From: Bidens hawaiensis
Taxonomy: Eukaryota; Streptophyta; Magnoliopsida; Asterales; Asteraceae
Direction: 5' to 3'
Length of the DNA: 64,000 nt
Assembly: GCA_021521415.1 (NCBI GenBank)
Contig: JAIQDT010014352.1
Coordinates: 1 to 64,000 of the forward strand
Within the stretch, counting starts at the first letter, position 1; every line of letters begins with the position of its first letter. A program made the translations under genes and the position numbers. Shown here in pieces: positions 45,106-55,418 of this stretch. The notes under the pieces were generated by a model, which made no database searches, was not told the origin of the DNA, and worked only from the letters and a program-made list of their open reading frames with translations.

Positions 45106-46711
45106 CCCCATACTTCGGTACCCATAAACGACCATCCTTATACTTCACCCCGACACCGACGTCTTCCAACAATTTCTCCTGACCCCAAACACGTTCTGAC
45201 ATAATCCATTCCACCTGCAAAGCCTCATTCTGAACGCTGGCTATTTGCTTCAAAATATAGGGTTTGAGGATAAGCTGGTAAGATTTTACACGAATCGGCT
45301 TCGATCTCTCCTTCCGGCTCAATGCGTCAGCCACCACGTTAGCCTTACCTGGATGGTACATAATCTCCAAATCATAATCCTTAATCAACTCTAACCATCG
45401 ATGCTGGCGCATATTCGGTTCCTTTTGTTCAAAGAAATACTTTAAACTCTTATGATCGGTATAGATAACGCAAGAAACACCATACAAATAATGCCTCCAC
45501 AACTTAAGTGCGAACACAACCGCCGCCAGCTCCAAGTCGTGAGTAGGATAATTCGCCTCGTGAGGTTTCAACTGCCGTGAGGCATAAGCGATGAATCGAC
45601 CTCGCTGCATCAAAACACACCCAAGCCCCTGATAAGAGGCATCAGAATACACTATCAAATCATTGTTGCCATCAGTTAAAGCTAAAATCGGGGCATGCGT
45701 CAACCTGTTCTTCAACTCGAGAAAAGCCTCTTCCTGCTGAGTACCCCAAACGAACTTAACACTCTTTTTAGTCAACTTGGTTAGACAAGAAGCAATTTTC
45801 GAAAAGTCGGGAATAAAGTGGCGGTAATACCCCGCCAAACCCAGAAAACTACGGATTCCAGATGGAGACTTAGGAGACTCCCATACATTCACGGCTTCCA
45901 CCTTTGCAGGGTCAACCAGAATACCACTCGGGTTAATAACGTGACCCAAGAACTGAACCTCGAGCAACCAAAAAGAACACTTAGAAAACTTCGCATACAA
46001 CTTGTTCTTTCGCAGAGCTTCCAAGACTTCCATGAGATGATCGGCGTGATCGGATTTACTTTTAGAGTACACAAGAATGTCGTCGATGAACACAATAACC
46101 GAACGATCGAGCATCGGCCTACACACCCAGTTCATAAGATCCATGAATGCAGCTGGTGCGTTGGTCAAACCAAAAGACATCACAAGAAATTCATAATGCC
46201 CATAACAAGTGCGGAAGGCAGTTTTAGGAATATCTTCCTCCCGAATCTTCAACTGATGATACCCAGACCTAAGGTCAATCTTCGAGAACCAACTAGCTCC
46301 TTGGAGCTGATCAAATAAATCGTCGATCCTTGGAAGAGGGTACCGATTTTTAACAGTGAGCTTGTTCAATTCACGATAGTTAATGCACATCCGCATGCTA
46401 CCGTTCTTCTTTTTAACGAACAGGACCGGGGCACCCCAAGGTGAGGTGCTTGGTCGAATAAAGCCCTTATCGAGCAAGTCTTCCAACTGAGCCATAAGTT
46501 CCTTCATTTCATTCGGCGCTAGGCGGTAGGGAGCTCGAGCAACGGGTTTGTCGCCCGGTACAAGGTCTATCTGGAACTCAACCTCGCGATCCGGCGGCAC
46601 ATCTGACAAATCATCTGGAAATACATCCGGGAAATCCCGAACAATAGGAATATCACCGACGGTAGCCACCTCGGTATTACGTTTATAGCATACGCCAGAT
46701 ATGCCCCGCAC
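45106..46711 (-). pseudogene. pol: reverse transcriptase and RNase H of chromovirus E
   Basis: A long clean frame of about 535 codons: RT entry [55 protein letters not shown], catalytic [12 protein letters not shown]. RNase H has all blocks ([56 protein letters not shown]). The frame runs on into WVPKYGG, where the integrase deletion junction falls (about 45103-45108). A one-base shift near 46690 separates it from the protease. Confidence 0.93.
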
Positions 46712-46791
46712 CCCCGCTGCATCAACTTTCCTGCCTTAAGCATGGATATAATATGTGGCGTCGCAACATTCCGATCACCGAAGACCGTTAT

Positions 46792-47340
46792 TTAACTCCC
46801 ATCCGGGGCCCTTAGACGAACGAGTTTCTGACCACATATGATCTGAGCATCAACACTCGCGAGCCAATCCATCCCGAGCACCACATCAAAACAACCAAGC
46901 GGCATCAAATACAATCGCACCGGAAATCTATACCCAGACAACTCGATGGAACAACCCTGAATAGCCCTAGACACGGACACTGATTTTCCTACGGCGACCT
47001 CAACCTCAAACACATCGACTATGCGCTCGGGTGGTTTATTCAACGAAGAACAGAAAGCGGTGGACAAAAAACTTCTACTGGCGCCTGAATCAAATAAGAC
47101 TGACGCCTGTAATTCATCAAGTAAAAAGGTACCTGGGATAAGATTATACTACTGCTAGCTACACGATCAACACATATGATTCCAAAGAATTCAGAAGTTC
47201 TAACGGTGGAATAAAAACTAAATAAGGAAAAGTACCTAAAACGACATCCGCATCATCCTTCGCCTCCTTCTTGGAGATGTTGAAGGCCCTTGCCCTGGCC
47301 TTCGGCTTCTCTTCCATCTTCCCTCTTGAGGAAGTCCCCT
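46792..47340 (-). pseudogene. gag C-terminus and aspartic protease of chromovirus E
   Basis: From the right: EEKPKARARAFNISKKEAKD, DVVLG, then a 103-bp GT-AG segment (47235-47133), then TFLLDELQASVLFDSGASRS with the intact protease Asp, and FDVVLGMDWLASVDAQIIC. A TAA at 46792-46794 ends the frame; readable homology continues ([20 protein letters not shown]) into the RT linker. Confidence 0.87.
47133..47235 (-). other. 103-bp intron-like insertion in protease of E
   Basis: On the minus strand it begins GTACTTTTCC and ends CTTATCCCAG, is AT-rich, and is followed by GTACC. Removing it joins DVVLG to TFLLDELQASVLFDSG in one frame, matching the layout of element D, which lacks it. GGTAC is repeated at both edges, so a small insertion with a 5-bp target duplication is the alternative. 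Confidence 0.6.
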
Positions 47341-47606
47341 GACCGGATCTGTAGGACCGGTTCGGGACTCGGTTTCCCAACGATTCACGGGGCAACGTGT
47401 TAGAGTGCGGAATCCTCTAACACGGTGATTCGGTGGTGATCAACGGACACGTAGGTACGATTCCTAAAGGTGTTTGACGCCTAGGATTGGAGGAAACGAC
47501 CAAGAACACGAAGAACGCTCGAGAGTGTTTCGGGAGGCTGTTGCTTCTCTGATTTTCGTGAATGTGAGTTGTGTTGAAAAGCCTCTATGAAATTTCCTAA
47601 GTAACG

Positions 47607-47614
47607 TTTATATA
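47607..47614 (-). promoter_or_regulatory. TATA box in LTR of F
   Basis: Minus strand TATATAAA(CG). The functional 5' LTR copy is at 62236-62243. It lies directly downstream of the palindrome cluster. Confidence 0.7.
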
Positions 47615-47624
47615 TCGAAAACTG

Positions 47625-47700
47625 GTTCGATCGAATGAGATACCCATTCGATCGAATGAGATCTGGTTCGATCGAATCAGTGACTGATTCGATCGAATCA
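47625..47700. repeat. four TTCGATCGA palindromes in 3' LTR of F
   Basis: GGTTCGATCGAATGAG, CATTCGATCGAATGAG, GGTTCGATCGAATCAG and GATTCGATCGAATCAG, spaced about 20-24 bp. ATTCGATCGAAT is a perfect 12-bp palindrome; the second and fourth copies extend it. Confidence 0.9.
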
Positions 47701-47809
47701 GCTTCGTTTGACATTTTCAGTACGTTAACTTGGTTTCACGATCGTTGGTTTCTTGTTGAACCAACCTGATAGAACTGGGGACATACATGTGACATTTCAT
47801 GTCCTAACA

Positions 47810-47824
47810 AATTCCCCCTTGGAA
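47810..47824 (-). other. polypurine tract of F
   Basis: Minus strand TTCCAAGGGGGAATT directly before the 3' LTR start TGTTAGGACATG. Confidence 0.75.
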
Positions 47825-48198
47825 CCAGTTCCATTTGCTTGTAACCAATCGAGTTCTCTTGCTCGACCGTAACTCCCCCTTGGAGTTATCTCACTCTCTC
47901 TTTTCTCAAAACTAGTGGTGCATACGTTGCATCCACAAACTCCTTTCTTCATGGAGTTCTCTCTTTACCAAATGGTACAGTCAGTCAGACTTACCATAGG
48001 TTCCGCATATCCTGAGACGCTGTCAATTGGAATTTTGGATTAACATTTAAGCACAATTGTATTAGATTTGCAAAATTGACATTAAAGCATAATCTATCAC
48101 AACATTCCAAATCATATTTCATTCAATTCAAAACAAATACAACCAGAAGATTTACTTTGAATTACAACAAGAAACAAGATAAATGATAGACATGACAA
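47825..48198 (-). other. non-coding stretch between accessory ORF and polypurine tract of F
   Basis: AT-rich, with a second purine-rich phrase AACTCCAAGGGGGAGTT (minus strand, 47869-47885), an inverted repeat that resembles the polypurine tract. Extra polypurine-tract-like copies are a reported trait of Sireviruses. Confidence 0.5.
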
Positions 48199-49482
48199 TT
48201 AATCTTCAGTTTCTTGGGCATACTTCTTCTGTTGTTCTTTCCAATTTGATCCTGCATGTATGTCATAGGCAAAGCAAATCCTAATGACATTTCTGTACGT
48301 TAACGCTTGCTCTATGTCTTCGGGAGCGTAAAGAATCTCTGTCTTGTACAACGTATAGACATCCTCCCTTGACAAATTTGTGAGCCACATTGGATCAAAA
48401 ATACGAATTGTGCTCCAATTTCCATTGTCATTGAGCACAATAACTGCCTCATGCAGTTTTCCATCATAGTACCAATGCCTGAATGATTTGTAGAAGTCCT
48501 GCTTCATCTTTCTAAGAGGAATCTTCTTCATTGTGAGTGGTGGCATGTACTTCAAAATAACTTTTGGCCTGTTGGTGATCGGATCGATCTCCTTTTTGCT
48601 TAGATATCTCTTCGGCCTTTGTGGTGTGATCATCTTCCATTTTGTGTTGTACTCTTTTCGCAACACATTCTGATAATACGTGGCAAATGGAGATGAGTTG
48701 GCGTATAGCAGATCAAGATAATTCAGACGGTTCAGATCATGAGTAGGAAGGGTCTTCAAATCAGTAATACGTTGAAAGTATTCAACCCCCCTTTCTCTCT
48801 TGACAGCTACGCAGTTAAGATCCTTCAGACATGCCCAAGCGATAATTTCTCCTGAAGTTCTGCGACCCTTCATTTTATATGACGTTGTATGAGGAATGGT
48901 CGGCTTCGCTTGTTGTCTGGATCTTATCTTCTCAAGAATAGCATTGAATGCTTTCTTGCATTCCTCGGTTTTCTCTAAAAATTCGGCTTGATCCGCTTCA
49001 GAAGGCTGTTCCATATTGTTTGACCTTTCTTCAGCCTTTTTCTATATTTCCTCCTCTGTTACATTTTGGAAGAAACTTGCAAAGTTAGGAAGATCGTCAT
49101 TTTGAGACATATAGTATTCAGGATACTCTTCCTTTGACAAGTCTTCCATTTCAACGTCATCAAATTGAGAGGGATCGACGTGTGAGGGATCAGTGGCCGT
49201 AGATGATGATGATTCAGGTGTAGCAGCAGAAGAAGACGTTTGTTCTGTTGGAGGCAAAGCCAGATACTTGCCTGTTTCTACGTTGGATAACTCAAACATT
49301 TGTTCCAATTCTTCTTCTGTGAAATTATGAGAAATTTCACCTTCTTCCAAGTCTCCACTTGCGAAGTTTCGCTGCTCATTTGGATTGTCCAGTAGACACG
49401 TGAAAAATTCTGCTGCTGTTTTTGATTGCAGCGGTTGCACATTAAACGGATTATCATCACCTGTTTGATTAAACAAACACAA
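48199..49482 (-). CDS. accessory ORF 2 of F (one in-frame TAG)
   Basis: Two segments in the same frame: 49482-49042 (acidic, Ser/Glu-rich; GDLEEGEISHNFTEEELEQM) and 49014-48199 (271 codons, basic and folded-looking; GRRTSGEIIAWACLKDLN, KMKQDFYKSFRHWYYDGKLH, IRIFDPMWLTNLSREDVY). They are separated by TAG at about 49042-49044 after TEEEI. No retroelement enzyme motif and no clear membrane segment. It lies 3' of pol, where Sireviruses carry their env-like or extra ORFs. It may be the second exon of the ORF at 49619-51265. Confidence 0.75.
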
Positions 49483-49632
49483 TGTAACAACAATTGTAAG
49501 TAAACATATGTAATATCATAAACATGAAATACAATATCATTACATATGAAACTGAGTTTATACAAAAATCATCATTTAACAAGATTTAACATTTAAATCC
49601 TCACTACATTCACTCAACTCACTCTTTAGTAC
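49461..49632 (-). other. candidate intron joining the two accessory ORFs of F
   Basis: On the minus strand GAAG|GTACTAAAG opens and TTTAATCAAACAG|GTGATGATAAT closes a 172-bp segment; phase 1 at both sides keeps the frame from DSSDDGGEG into DDNPFNVQPL. A competing donor AAAGA|GTGAGT does not keep the frame. Prediction only. Confidence 0.45.
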
Positions 49633-51265
49633 CTTCACCACCATCATCTGAAGAGTCAAGTTCGTCTGTGTCCACATCAACATTTGCTGGACCTTCCAAA
49701 CGTAGAACATCTCCTTTCAGTTCTGTTACTTTCGCCTCAAGGCTTAGATTCGACTCTCGTAGTTCCTTGATAGAAGAGCCCTGTTCGGCGACAGTCGCAT
49801 TCAGCTGAGTGTTTTCAATTCTGAGCATGTTGTTTTCGGCTTGAAGTTTGGCAATCTGCTCATCTTTCAGTCGATTTTGCTCTTCTTGCCGTCTATTCAG
49901 CTCTTCTTGCTCAGTCTTGAACATGAACATCTTCATCATTGCCTTGTGAAGATCAGCTAGTTCTGTTGCAACCTGAGGAGGTATAGACATTTCTGGTTGA
50001 GGTTGAGTAGTCGGTTGTGATGCTGATTGTGGTGCTGGTTGCTGTGGTGGTGGCGGTGCTTGTTGAACGGGAGGAGCAGCAGACGAAGTCCCAACTGATT
50101 GTAATGGTGGAGGACGTGGGAGATCAGAAAATAGACTACGATACTTCCTTGTAACCTTCTTCTTTTGCCTCTTCGCAGGCCTTTCTTCGCCCGCAATTAT
50201 ATCGGCCAGTTGCTCCTCGGCCCTAACCTCACCAGCAAAGTGCACATCCGATGCACTTGCTTCATCACCAGCATCCAGATCCTCAACGTTAAAGAATGAA
50301 TCAGCCTCTTTTTCGGCATCTGTTCTGGTGTCTGCCGATACCGCCTCCTCCTCAGTGTCAGACTCGTCGCTGGTTTTCTGATAAGTGAAGTTCTCGACGT
50401 CTGAATCACTGGCGGCTTTCCTCCACTTCCTCTTCGGAGGAGCCTTGTAAGACTGATTTGCCACGTGCCCAAAACACCTTTTGTGTGGTGGCCTTGTGGG
50501 GCGGTCCTTGTATGATTTTAATCGGTTGAGGGTTTCGTTCTTCATGTGGTCCAGTTTCACCACATCACCCTCATTTTCTTTCAGTAAACCCGGAGCTTGA
50601 CTATCGACGATCATTTGCACAAATCGCGGGTACTGTAGAAACTTCTCACCCGCCCCTTGTTTTATTGTAAGATTCTCCACCATATGGTTGAAGGTCATCT
50701 GCGAGAAGTTGTAGGGGGGGTTCATCACTAATGCAGACATTGTAAACTGCATGATTTCCCTCAATTTATCAAAACTTGTTCTTTGAGGCCCTAAGCAGTG
50801 CATCACCACGTGTGCCAGATATTTGAACTCTGGACACAGATTGGCTTTATGGAGTAGACCGGCATTTAGGTCACCGTCGTACTTCATTCTGGCAAAACAA
50901 CCTCTGGTTCCAGCAGGATGTAACCCAATAGGATCTGAATCAGAATCTACAAACCCACAGACTTCCCTAAGGATTTGGGCAGATATAACAATTTCGTGCC
51001 CTCTAACAGTGGAGCGAATTACCGACGACACAACTGTTTGGTCGCGCGTGGCATTCCTCCAGAATTCCTGTTGAACTGACATGACGGGTTCGACTACCCT
51101 AGAGATAGGTCCGTGAATCCTGGACCGTTTCAGAAATTTGATCATGGTTGCAAAGTCTTTCCCATGGCTTGCCTTTTCGTCAAGAAAGGCTACAATGTTG
51201 TGCTTGATTGATGTTTTGAAAGGCACAAAAACTTCTGCAACTTCAGCCATTTTATCTGCAAACAT
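49619..51265 (-). CDS. accessory ORF 1 of F (conserved N-domain, Pro-rich middle, coiled coil)
   Basis: 548 codons, intact. Residues 1-220 form a compact domain (KHNIVAFLDEKASHGKDFAT, FWRNATRDQTVVSSVIRSTV, HVVMHCLGPQRTSFDKL). This pattern resembles the downstream protein of many Asteraceae copia elements, which databases, as I recall, often mislabel 'synaptobrevin, longin-like'. Residues 250-375 are acidic and basic with a possible nuclear signal (RPAKRQKKKVTRKYR), 380-430 is Pro/Gln-rich, and 440-530 is a coiled coil (QAENNMLRIENTQLNATVAE). No membrane segment, so a classical envelope role is not supported. Chosen start ATG is at 51265; it could be 51250. Confidence 0.82.
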   Translation of the reverse strand: MFADKMAEVAEVFVPFKTSIKHNIVAFLDEKASHGKDFATMIKFLKRSRIHGPISRVVEPVMSVQQEFWRNATRDQTVVSSVIRSTVRGHEIVISAQILREVCGFVDSDSDPIGLHPAGTRGCFARMKYDGDLNAGLLHKANLCPEFKYLAHVVMHCLGPQRTSFDKLREIMQFTMSALVMNPPYNFSQMTFNHMVENLTIKQGAGEKFLQYPRFVQMIVDSQAPGLLKENEGDVVKLDHMKNETLNRLKSYKDRPTRPPHKRCFGHVANQSYKAPPKRKWRKAASDSDVENFTYQKTSDESDTEEEAVSADTRTDAEKEADSFFNVEDLDAGDEASASDVHFAGEVRAEEQLADIIAGEERPAKRQKKKVTRKYRSLFSDLPRPPPLQSVGTSSAAPPVQQAPPPPQQPAPQSASQPTTQPQPEMSIPPQVATELADLHKAMMKMFMFKTEQEELNRRQEEQNRLKDEQIAKLQAENNMLRIENTQLNATVAEQGSSIKELRESNLSLEAKVTELKGDVLRLEGPANVDVDTDELDSSDDGGEGTKE

Positions 51266-51328
51266 AAACGTGTTAGAACGAACAGATATCGAAAAGACTG
51301 AATGCGTTTAACATTTTCAAACTTTCTG

Positions 51329-51530
51329 GACTGGTTCAATCGAATGAGTAATGATTCGATCGAATGAGCTACTCATTCGATCGAGTGAGATCTAGTTCGA
51401 TCACAGACAGTCGAATGAGATAGATTTCACCTTTGACCTCTGATTCGATCGAACTACTGACCGAATAAGTCTCATTCGATCGAACAAGAGACTCGTTCGA
51501 CCGAATAGACTGATTCGACTCATTCAAACG
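51329..51530. repeat. cluster of TTCGATCGA palindromes (before accessory ORF 1)
   Basis: Four exact cores plus degenerate ones (TTCAATCGA, TTCGACCGA), immediately upstream of the accessory ORF on the minus strand. Confidence 0.85.
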
Positions 51531-51859
51531 GCAGCCCAGATTTTGAAGAATCCCGATCGAAATTTTCGATCGTTTAAACGATACACAACACACAGATAGC
51601 ATCGATTGTAGTTTGTGAACATTTATCAACATTAAACTACAAGTTTTAACGGTTAAAAACAGTTTATTGATCGTTTCTTTCTAATGTCCGAGTCCGAGAA
51701 CAAATCGACCAAAAACTTGATCAAAACACGGTTATAATCCAAAAATTCTTACATATTTGTGATGTACGTGAAAAACCGAGTAAGATGTATGGATCAAAAC
51801 GAGGGATTCGCGAAAACGATTTTGAGAGCAATTTTCTGGAAATTTTTTCGAACTTTTCT

Positions 51860-52170
51860 GACCGATCGAATGAGTCTGAGTATTTATACTGTTTCTGGAC
51901 TCATTCGATCGAATGAGATGTCATTCGATCGAATATGATCTCATTCGATCGAATAACATTCCTATTCGTGCGAATGGCAATTCAGTCGTACGAATGAGAT
52001 TTCATTCGATTCACAGGACTTGTTCGATTGGACCAATCGATCGAATGTGAGTCTATTCGATCGAATAAGTCTCTCGCAACAACTCTCATTCTCGCAACAA
52101 CTGACTCGATCGAATCGGCTCATTCGATCGATTTACTCGATCGAATAGCCACATATTCGATCGAATGAGG
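51860..52170. repeat. cluster of TTCGATCGA palindromes (accessory region)
   Basis: Six exact TTCGATCGA cores and several variants (CTCGATCGAAT, ATTCGTGCGAAT, CAGTCGTACGAATG). The variants often stay palindromic, as if base changes on the two arms are matched. Confidence 0.85.
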
Positions 52171-53365
52171 GAAAAACTTTGAAAAAATAAACTTTTAAAC
52201 TTTTTATTCCCGCCATCGATCGTGGTGCCTTTGAACCTGCAAGAAAACATAAACTTTTGACACTTGGTTAGTTTTCTTAGACATTTTCCGATAATGAGAG
52301 CTTAGTTCCTACAGAACATATAGACTATAAAACATTAGTAAACAAACGGAAAAATATCAGGCACAACCATCTTTGGGTTTTCTTGCCACTTCTTCTTTCT
52401 TTCATGCACAGCCGGTTGCGCAGATAAACATTTAGCAACCTGCATGAAGTTTTCTTTTATTCCTACACACTGGATAAACATTTAGTAGGAATAGACAGGG
52501 ATCAGACTACCTGTCACGATGATTTCTCATCGATTTTCAAACAAACAGAACTAAATAAAATGAAAAATCAATAGAAATAAAATCTTTTTGGTTTTTTTCA
52601 AAGTATTTACAGGGAGGGACAGGGATCAGACTACCTGTCACTGGATGATTATTCATCAACATTAAAGCAGAATAAAAATAAAAAATAAAAAATAATTCAG
52701 AATAAAAATCTTTTTGAATTTTTATAATATTCAAACTGAAATAAGCAACTGTACAAAATTTAAATTACAATATTTTTGGTTGAGAAGGATCTATAATAAG
52801 AAATCATACAGACTTATTTGACTATCTACTGAGACTTTTCGTGATTTTTCACATGTTTTTGATTTTTCTGAATAAAAGAATATACAATATTAAACTAGAC
52901 ATAATGAACATTCTTTTTGTGAGAAAGATCCGAACATGGGATCAGTACTGACATTGTAGCACTCAGTAAGTTCAATTCTTATAATTTCTTTTGGTCGATA
53001 CATATTACCGATGCGATTATGGGTATATTTGTCCATTTAAACTTAAACAAACATCCTCTCGTCTGTCAATGACCATTTGATAATTGCTTTAATCATATTT
53101 CTATGATAATTGCTTGTGATCACAGCTATGTGTCCCACCATATTTTTGATTGACTCATGTAGAACCTCACAACATATTGAACAGTCAAATCGGCGCATCT
53201 TATTTTGACAAACGACCATAAGCTTATAGGATCCCCTTTGTTCGCTTTCCATCAAATTTTGTTGCTTTTCACATTCTTGCGAATTTAATTAGCAACTTGA
53301 TGATTTTATCATGTTTTCATGTAGATTAGACATGTTTTTCACATACGTGTTCGGTATTCATCTAC

Positions 53366-53743
53366 TTGTCCCAAAATCATTTATTTTATTTTATTTATTT
53401 TTTTACAGGAGATATCCAAGTTATCAGCGCTGTCCAGGTCGATACTTACGTATCACAGAGGGAGATAATAACTTTAGATATACCAGCATGGAAGAGCGCT
53501 GTCCAGGTCGATACTTACGTATCACAGAGGGAGATCATTCCAAAGCCGGTGGAGTATAAGATATTTAATACAGATATCCAAGTTATCAGCGCTGTCCAGG
53601 TCGATACTTACGTATCACAGAGGGAGATAATAACTTTAGATATACCAGCATGGAAGAGCGCTGTCCAGGTCGATACTTACGTATCACAGAGGGAGATCAT
53701 TCCAAAGCCGGTGGAGTATAAGATATTTAATACTCCTCCTTAA
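53366..53743 (+). CDS. orphan ORF with two 54-residue tandem repeats, antisense to F
   Basis: 125 codons on the strand opposite to F. After a hydrophobic lead, 53411 onward is two copies of a 54-residue unit containing DIQVISAVQVDTYVSQREII and IPAWKSAVQVDTYVSQREII, ending KPVEYKIFNTPP-stop. The 162-bp period is a multiple of three, and this is the only frame open across the repeat. TTTATTTTTTTACAG at 53409 looks like a splice acceptor just before it. I recognise no family. It may be a captured fragment or chance. Confidence 0.4.
   Translation: MSQNHLFYFIYFFTGDIQVISAVQVDTYVSQREIITLDIPAWKSAVQVDTYVSQREIIPKPVEYKIFNTDIQVISAVQVDTYVSQREIITLDIPAWKSAVQVDTYVSQREIIPKPVEYKIFNTPP
53411..53734. repeat. 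perfect 162-bp tandem duplication
   Basis: Copies at 53411-53572 and 53573-53734 match except at the last base. Each holds two copies of a ~38-bp subunit (GCGCTGTCCAGGTCGATACT onward), so the subunit occurs four times. It sits between pol and the accessory ORFs of F. Confidence 0.95.
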
Positions 53744-54428
53744 TCAACGCTAAAAGCATATGATTTTTTTTTTTTATTATTTAGAAGGGACTTTCGATGA
53801 AAGCAGACATGCAACACGAAGATCTAACATTCTTTAAGAATTTAGGTTTTTGGGGGAACCAATTTGGGCCGATGGTAATTCGTGTACGCGTGATAAGACA
53901 TATCCTCAATTGATATTGGTCTTTAGACAGTGACGTCTCGTCAATTTATCTTAGATGTACACCCATAGCTGACAATCTAAATGATTTAGATAGGTCAAAT
54001 CCAGACTCAATTCAGTAAGATAAGCCTACCAATATATCACATTAGTACTATGCATGACCAATTTTTCACTTTATAACTTTTTAACATCATGCTACTGTCA
54101 GTGTGCCATCACTTCCCAAAGGTTGTATACAATTTCTCATTTTCTGATTATTTGAATGTTTTTGGATTTTTTCAATATAAGGAAAATGAAAATAAGCTAT
54201 ACCGAAATAAAAATGTTTTTGATGTCTCAGTATGATAGCGTCTGTGTACTATCATCTTTCTTGTAACAAGATCAACTTCTCAAAATTTTAAAATTTTTGA
54301 TGTTTTTGGGTTTTTGTATTTTATATTGTTTTTGGTTTTTCTTGAAACCTTTCTCCCCCTAAAAATTATAAAAACAAAATCTTTTTGGATTTTTCAAATT
54401 TTTAAGAAAAGAAAAAATGAAAAACAAT
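53744..54428 (-). other. non-coding stretch downstream of pol of F
   Basis: AT-rich; T-rich phrases around TTTTTGGATTTTT recur. No ORF or regulatory signal recognised. Confidence 0.6.
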
Positions 54429-55409
54429 TTAAATGATATCTTCAGGAACATCATCTGATTGACGTTTAACGCCGTTGATCTCTAGCAAATATAAAAACCG
54501 TGGTTTGTCAAATGCTTTAGTGAAGAGATCAGCGCGTTGTTCCTGAGTGGGGATTTTTACCACATCGATTAACTTCTTTTCGTAACAGTCACGAAGGAAG
54601 TGATATCGAATTTCGATGTGCTTCGTTTTGCTAAATTGGACAGGATTTTTGGTAATTGAAATTGCAGCAGAATTATCAAGATATATGGGAGTAGTAGAAC
54701 ATTCAATACCGTAGCCACGCATCTGTTGCTGAATCCAAATAACTTGAGAACAACAACTGGCAGCCGCTATATATTCCGCCTCAGCTGTTGAAGTGGAAAC
54801 TGACGTCTGCTTTTTGCATTGCCACGTTACTAAACGACTTCCAAAGAACTGACATCCTGCTGTTGTTGATTTGTAATCGAGTTTACAACCACCATAGTCC
54901 GAATCACTATACGCATGTAGATCAAAGTTATCATCATGAGGATACCAAAGACCCCAATCTGGAGTACCCTTCAGATAACGCAAAATTCTTTTGACTGCAA
55001 TAAGATGGGAGACCTTCGGCTTTGACTGGTAACGTGCACAGAGACACGTAGCAAACATTATGTCCGACCGAGAAGCAGTCAGGTACATTAGAGATCCGAT
55101 GATCCCTCTATAGTGAGTTGGATTGATCAATTCACCCTTCTCGTCAGGATTAATCCCGTGATTAACCGCTAACGGAGTTCCCTGTGAAGAGGAACTCAAC
55201 ATCTCGAACCGTTTCAAGATGTCATTGACGTATTTTGTCTGGTGAATGAAGACACCGGAGTCTGTTTGATCAACCTGAAGTCCTAAGAAGAACTTCATCT
55301 CACCCATGGAGCTCATTTCAAATTTTTCTTGCATCACTTGTTCAAACTCCTTGCATAGTGTTTTATTCGTGGACCCGAAGATGATGTCGTCCACGTACAC
55401 TTGTACCAT
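54429..55409 (-). CDS. pol: RT (C-terminal part) and RNase H of F
   Basis: 326 codons. It begins in the RT catalytic block VQVYVDDIIFGSTNKTL, continues MSSMGEMKFFLGLQVDQTD (Sirevirus-like) and the RNase H domain (AYSDSDYGGCKLDYKSTTAG, AEAEYIAAASCCSQVIW, DNSAAISITKNPV, KHIEIRYHFLRD). It is in the same frame as the upstream ORF, separated only by a TGA at 55419-55421. It ends QSDDVPEDII-stop. Confidence 0.93.
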   Translation of the reverse strand: MVQVYVDDIIFGSTNKTLCKEFEQVMQEKFEMSSMGEMKFFLGLQVDQTDSGVFIHQTKYVNDILKRFEMLSSSSQGTPLAVNHGINPDEKGELINPTHYRGIIGSLMYLTASRSDIMFATCLCARYQSKPKVSHLIAVKRILRYLKGTPDWGLWYPHDDNFDLHAYSDSDYGGCKLDYKSTTAGCQFFGSRLVTWQCKKQTSVSTSTAEAEYIAAASCCSQVIWIQQQMRGYGIECSTTPIYLDNSAAISITKNPVQFSKTKHIEIRYHFLRDCYEKKLIDVVKIPTQEQRADLFTKAFDKPRFLYLLEINGVKRQSDDVPEDII

Positions 55410-55418
55410 AATGAGATC

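Larger units (their letters stand above)
47350..47809 (-). repeat. 3' LTR of F
   Basis: 460 bp, plus-strand ends TGTAGGACCGG and CCTAACA. TATA box on the minus strand at 47614-47607 and four TTCGATCGA palindromes just upstream of it (47625-47700). It differs from the partner LTR only at CG versus CA next to the TATA box. Confidence 0.97.
51266..53408 (-). other. non-coding part of the accessory region of F
   Basis: AT-rich, without ORFs. It contains two palindrome clusters (51329-51530, 51860-52170) and a 24-bp direct repeat around CAGGGATCAGACTACCTGTC (52494-52517 and 52618-52641). Confidence 0.7.

Noticed and set aside
45818..46318. Plus-strand ORF of 166 codons over the RT of E.
   Set aside because: Antisense shadow of the well-supported RT frame.
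53411..53734. Considered as a CRISPR-like repeat array.
   Set aside because: Two long adjacent identical units with no spacers, in a plant retrotransposon.
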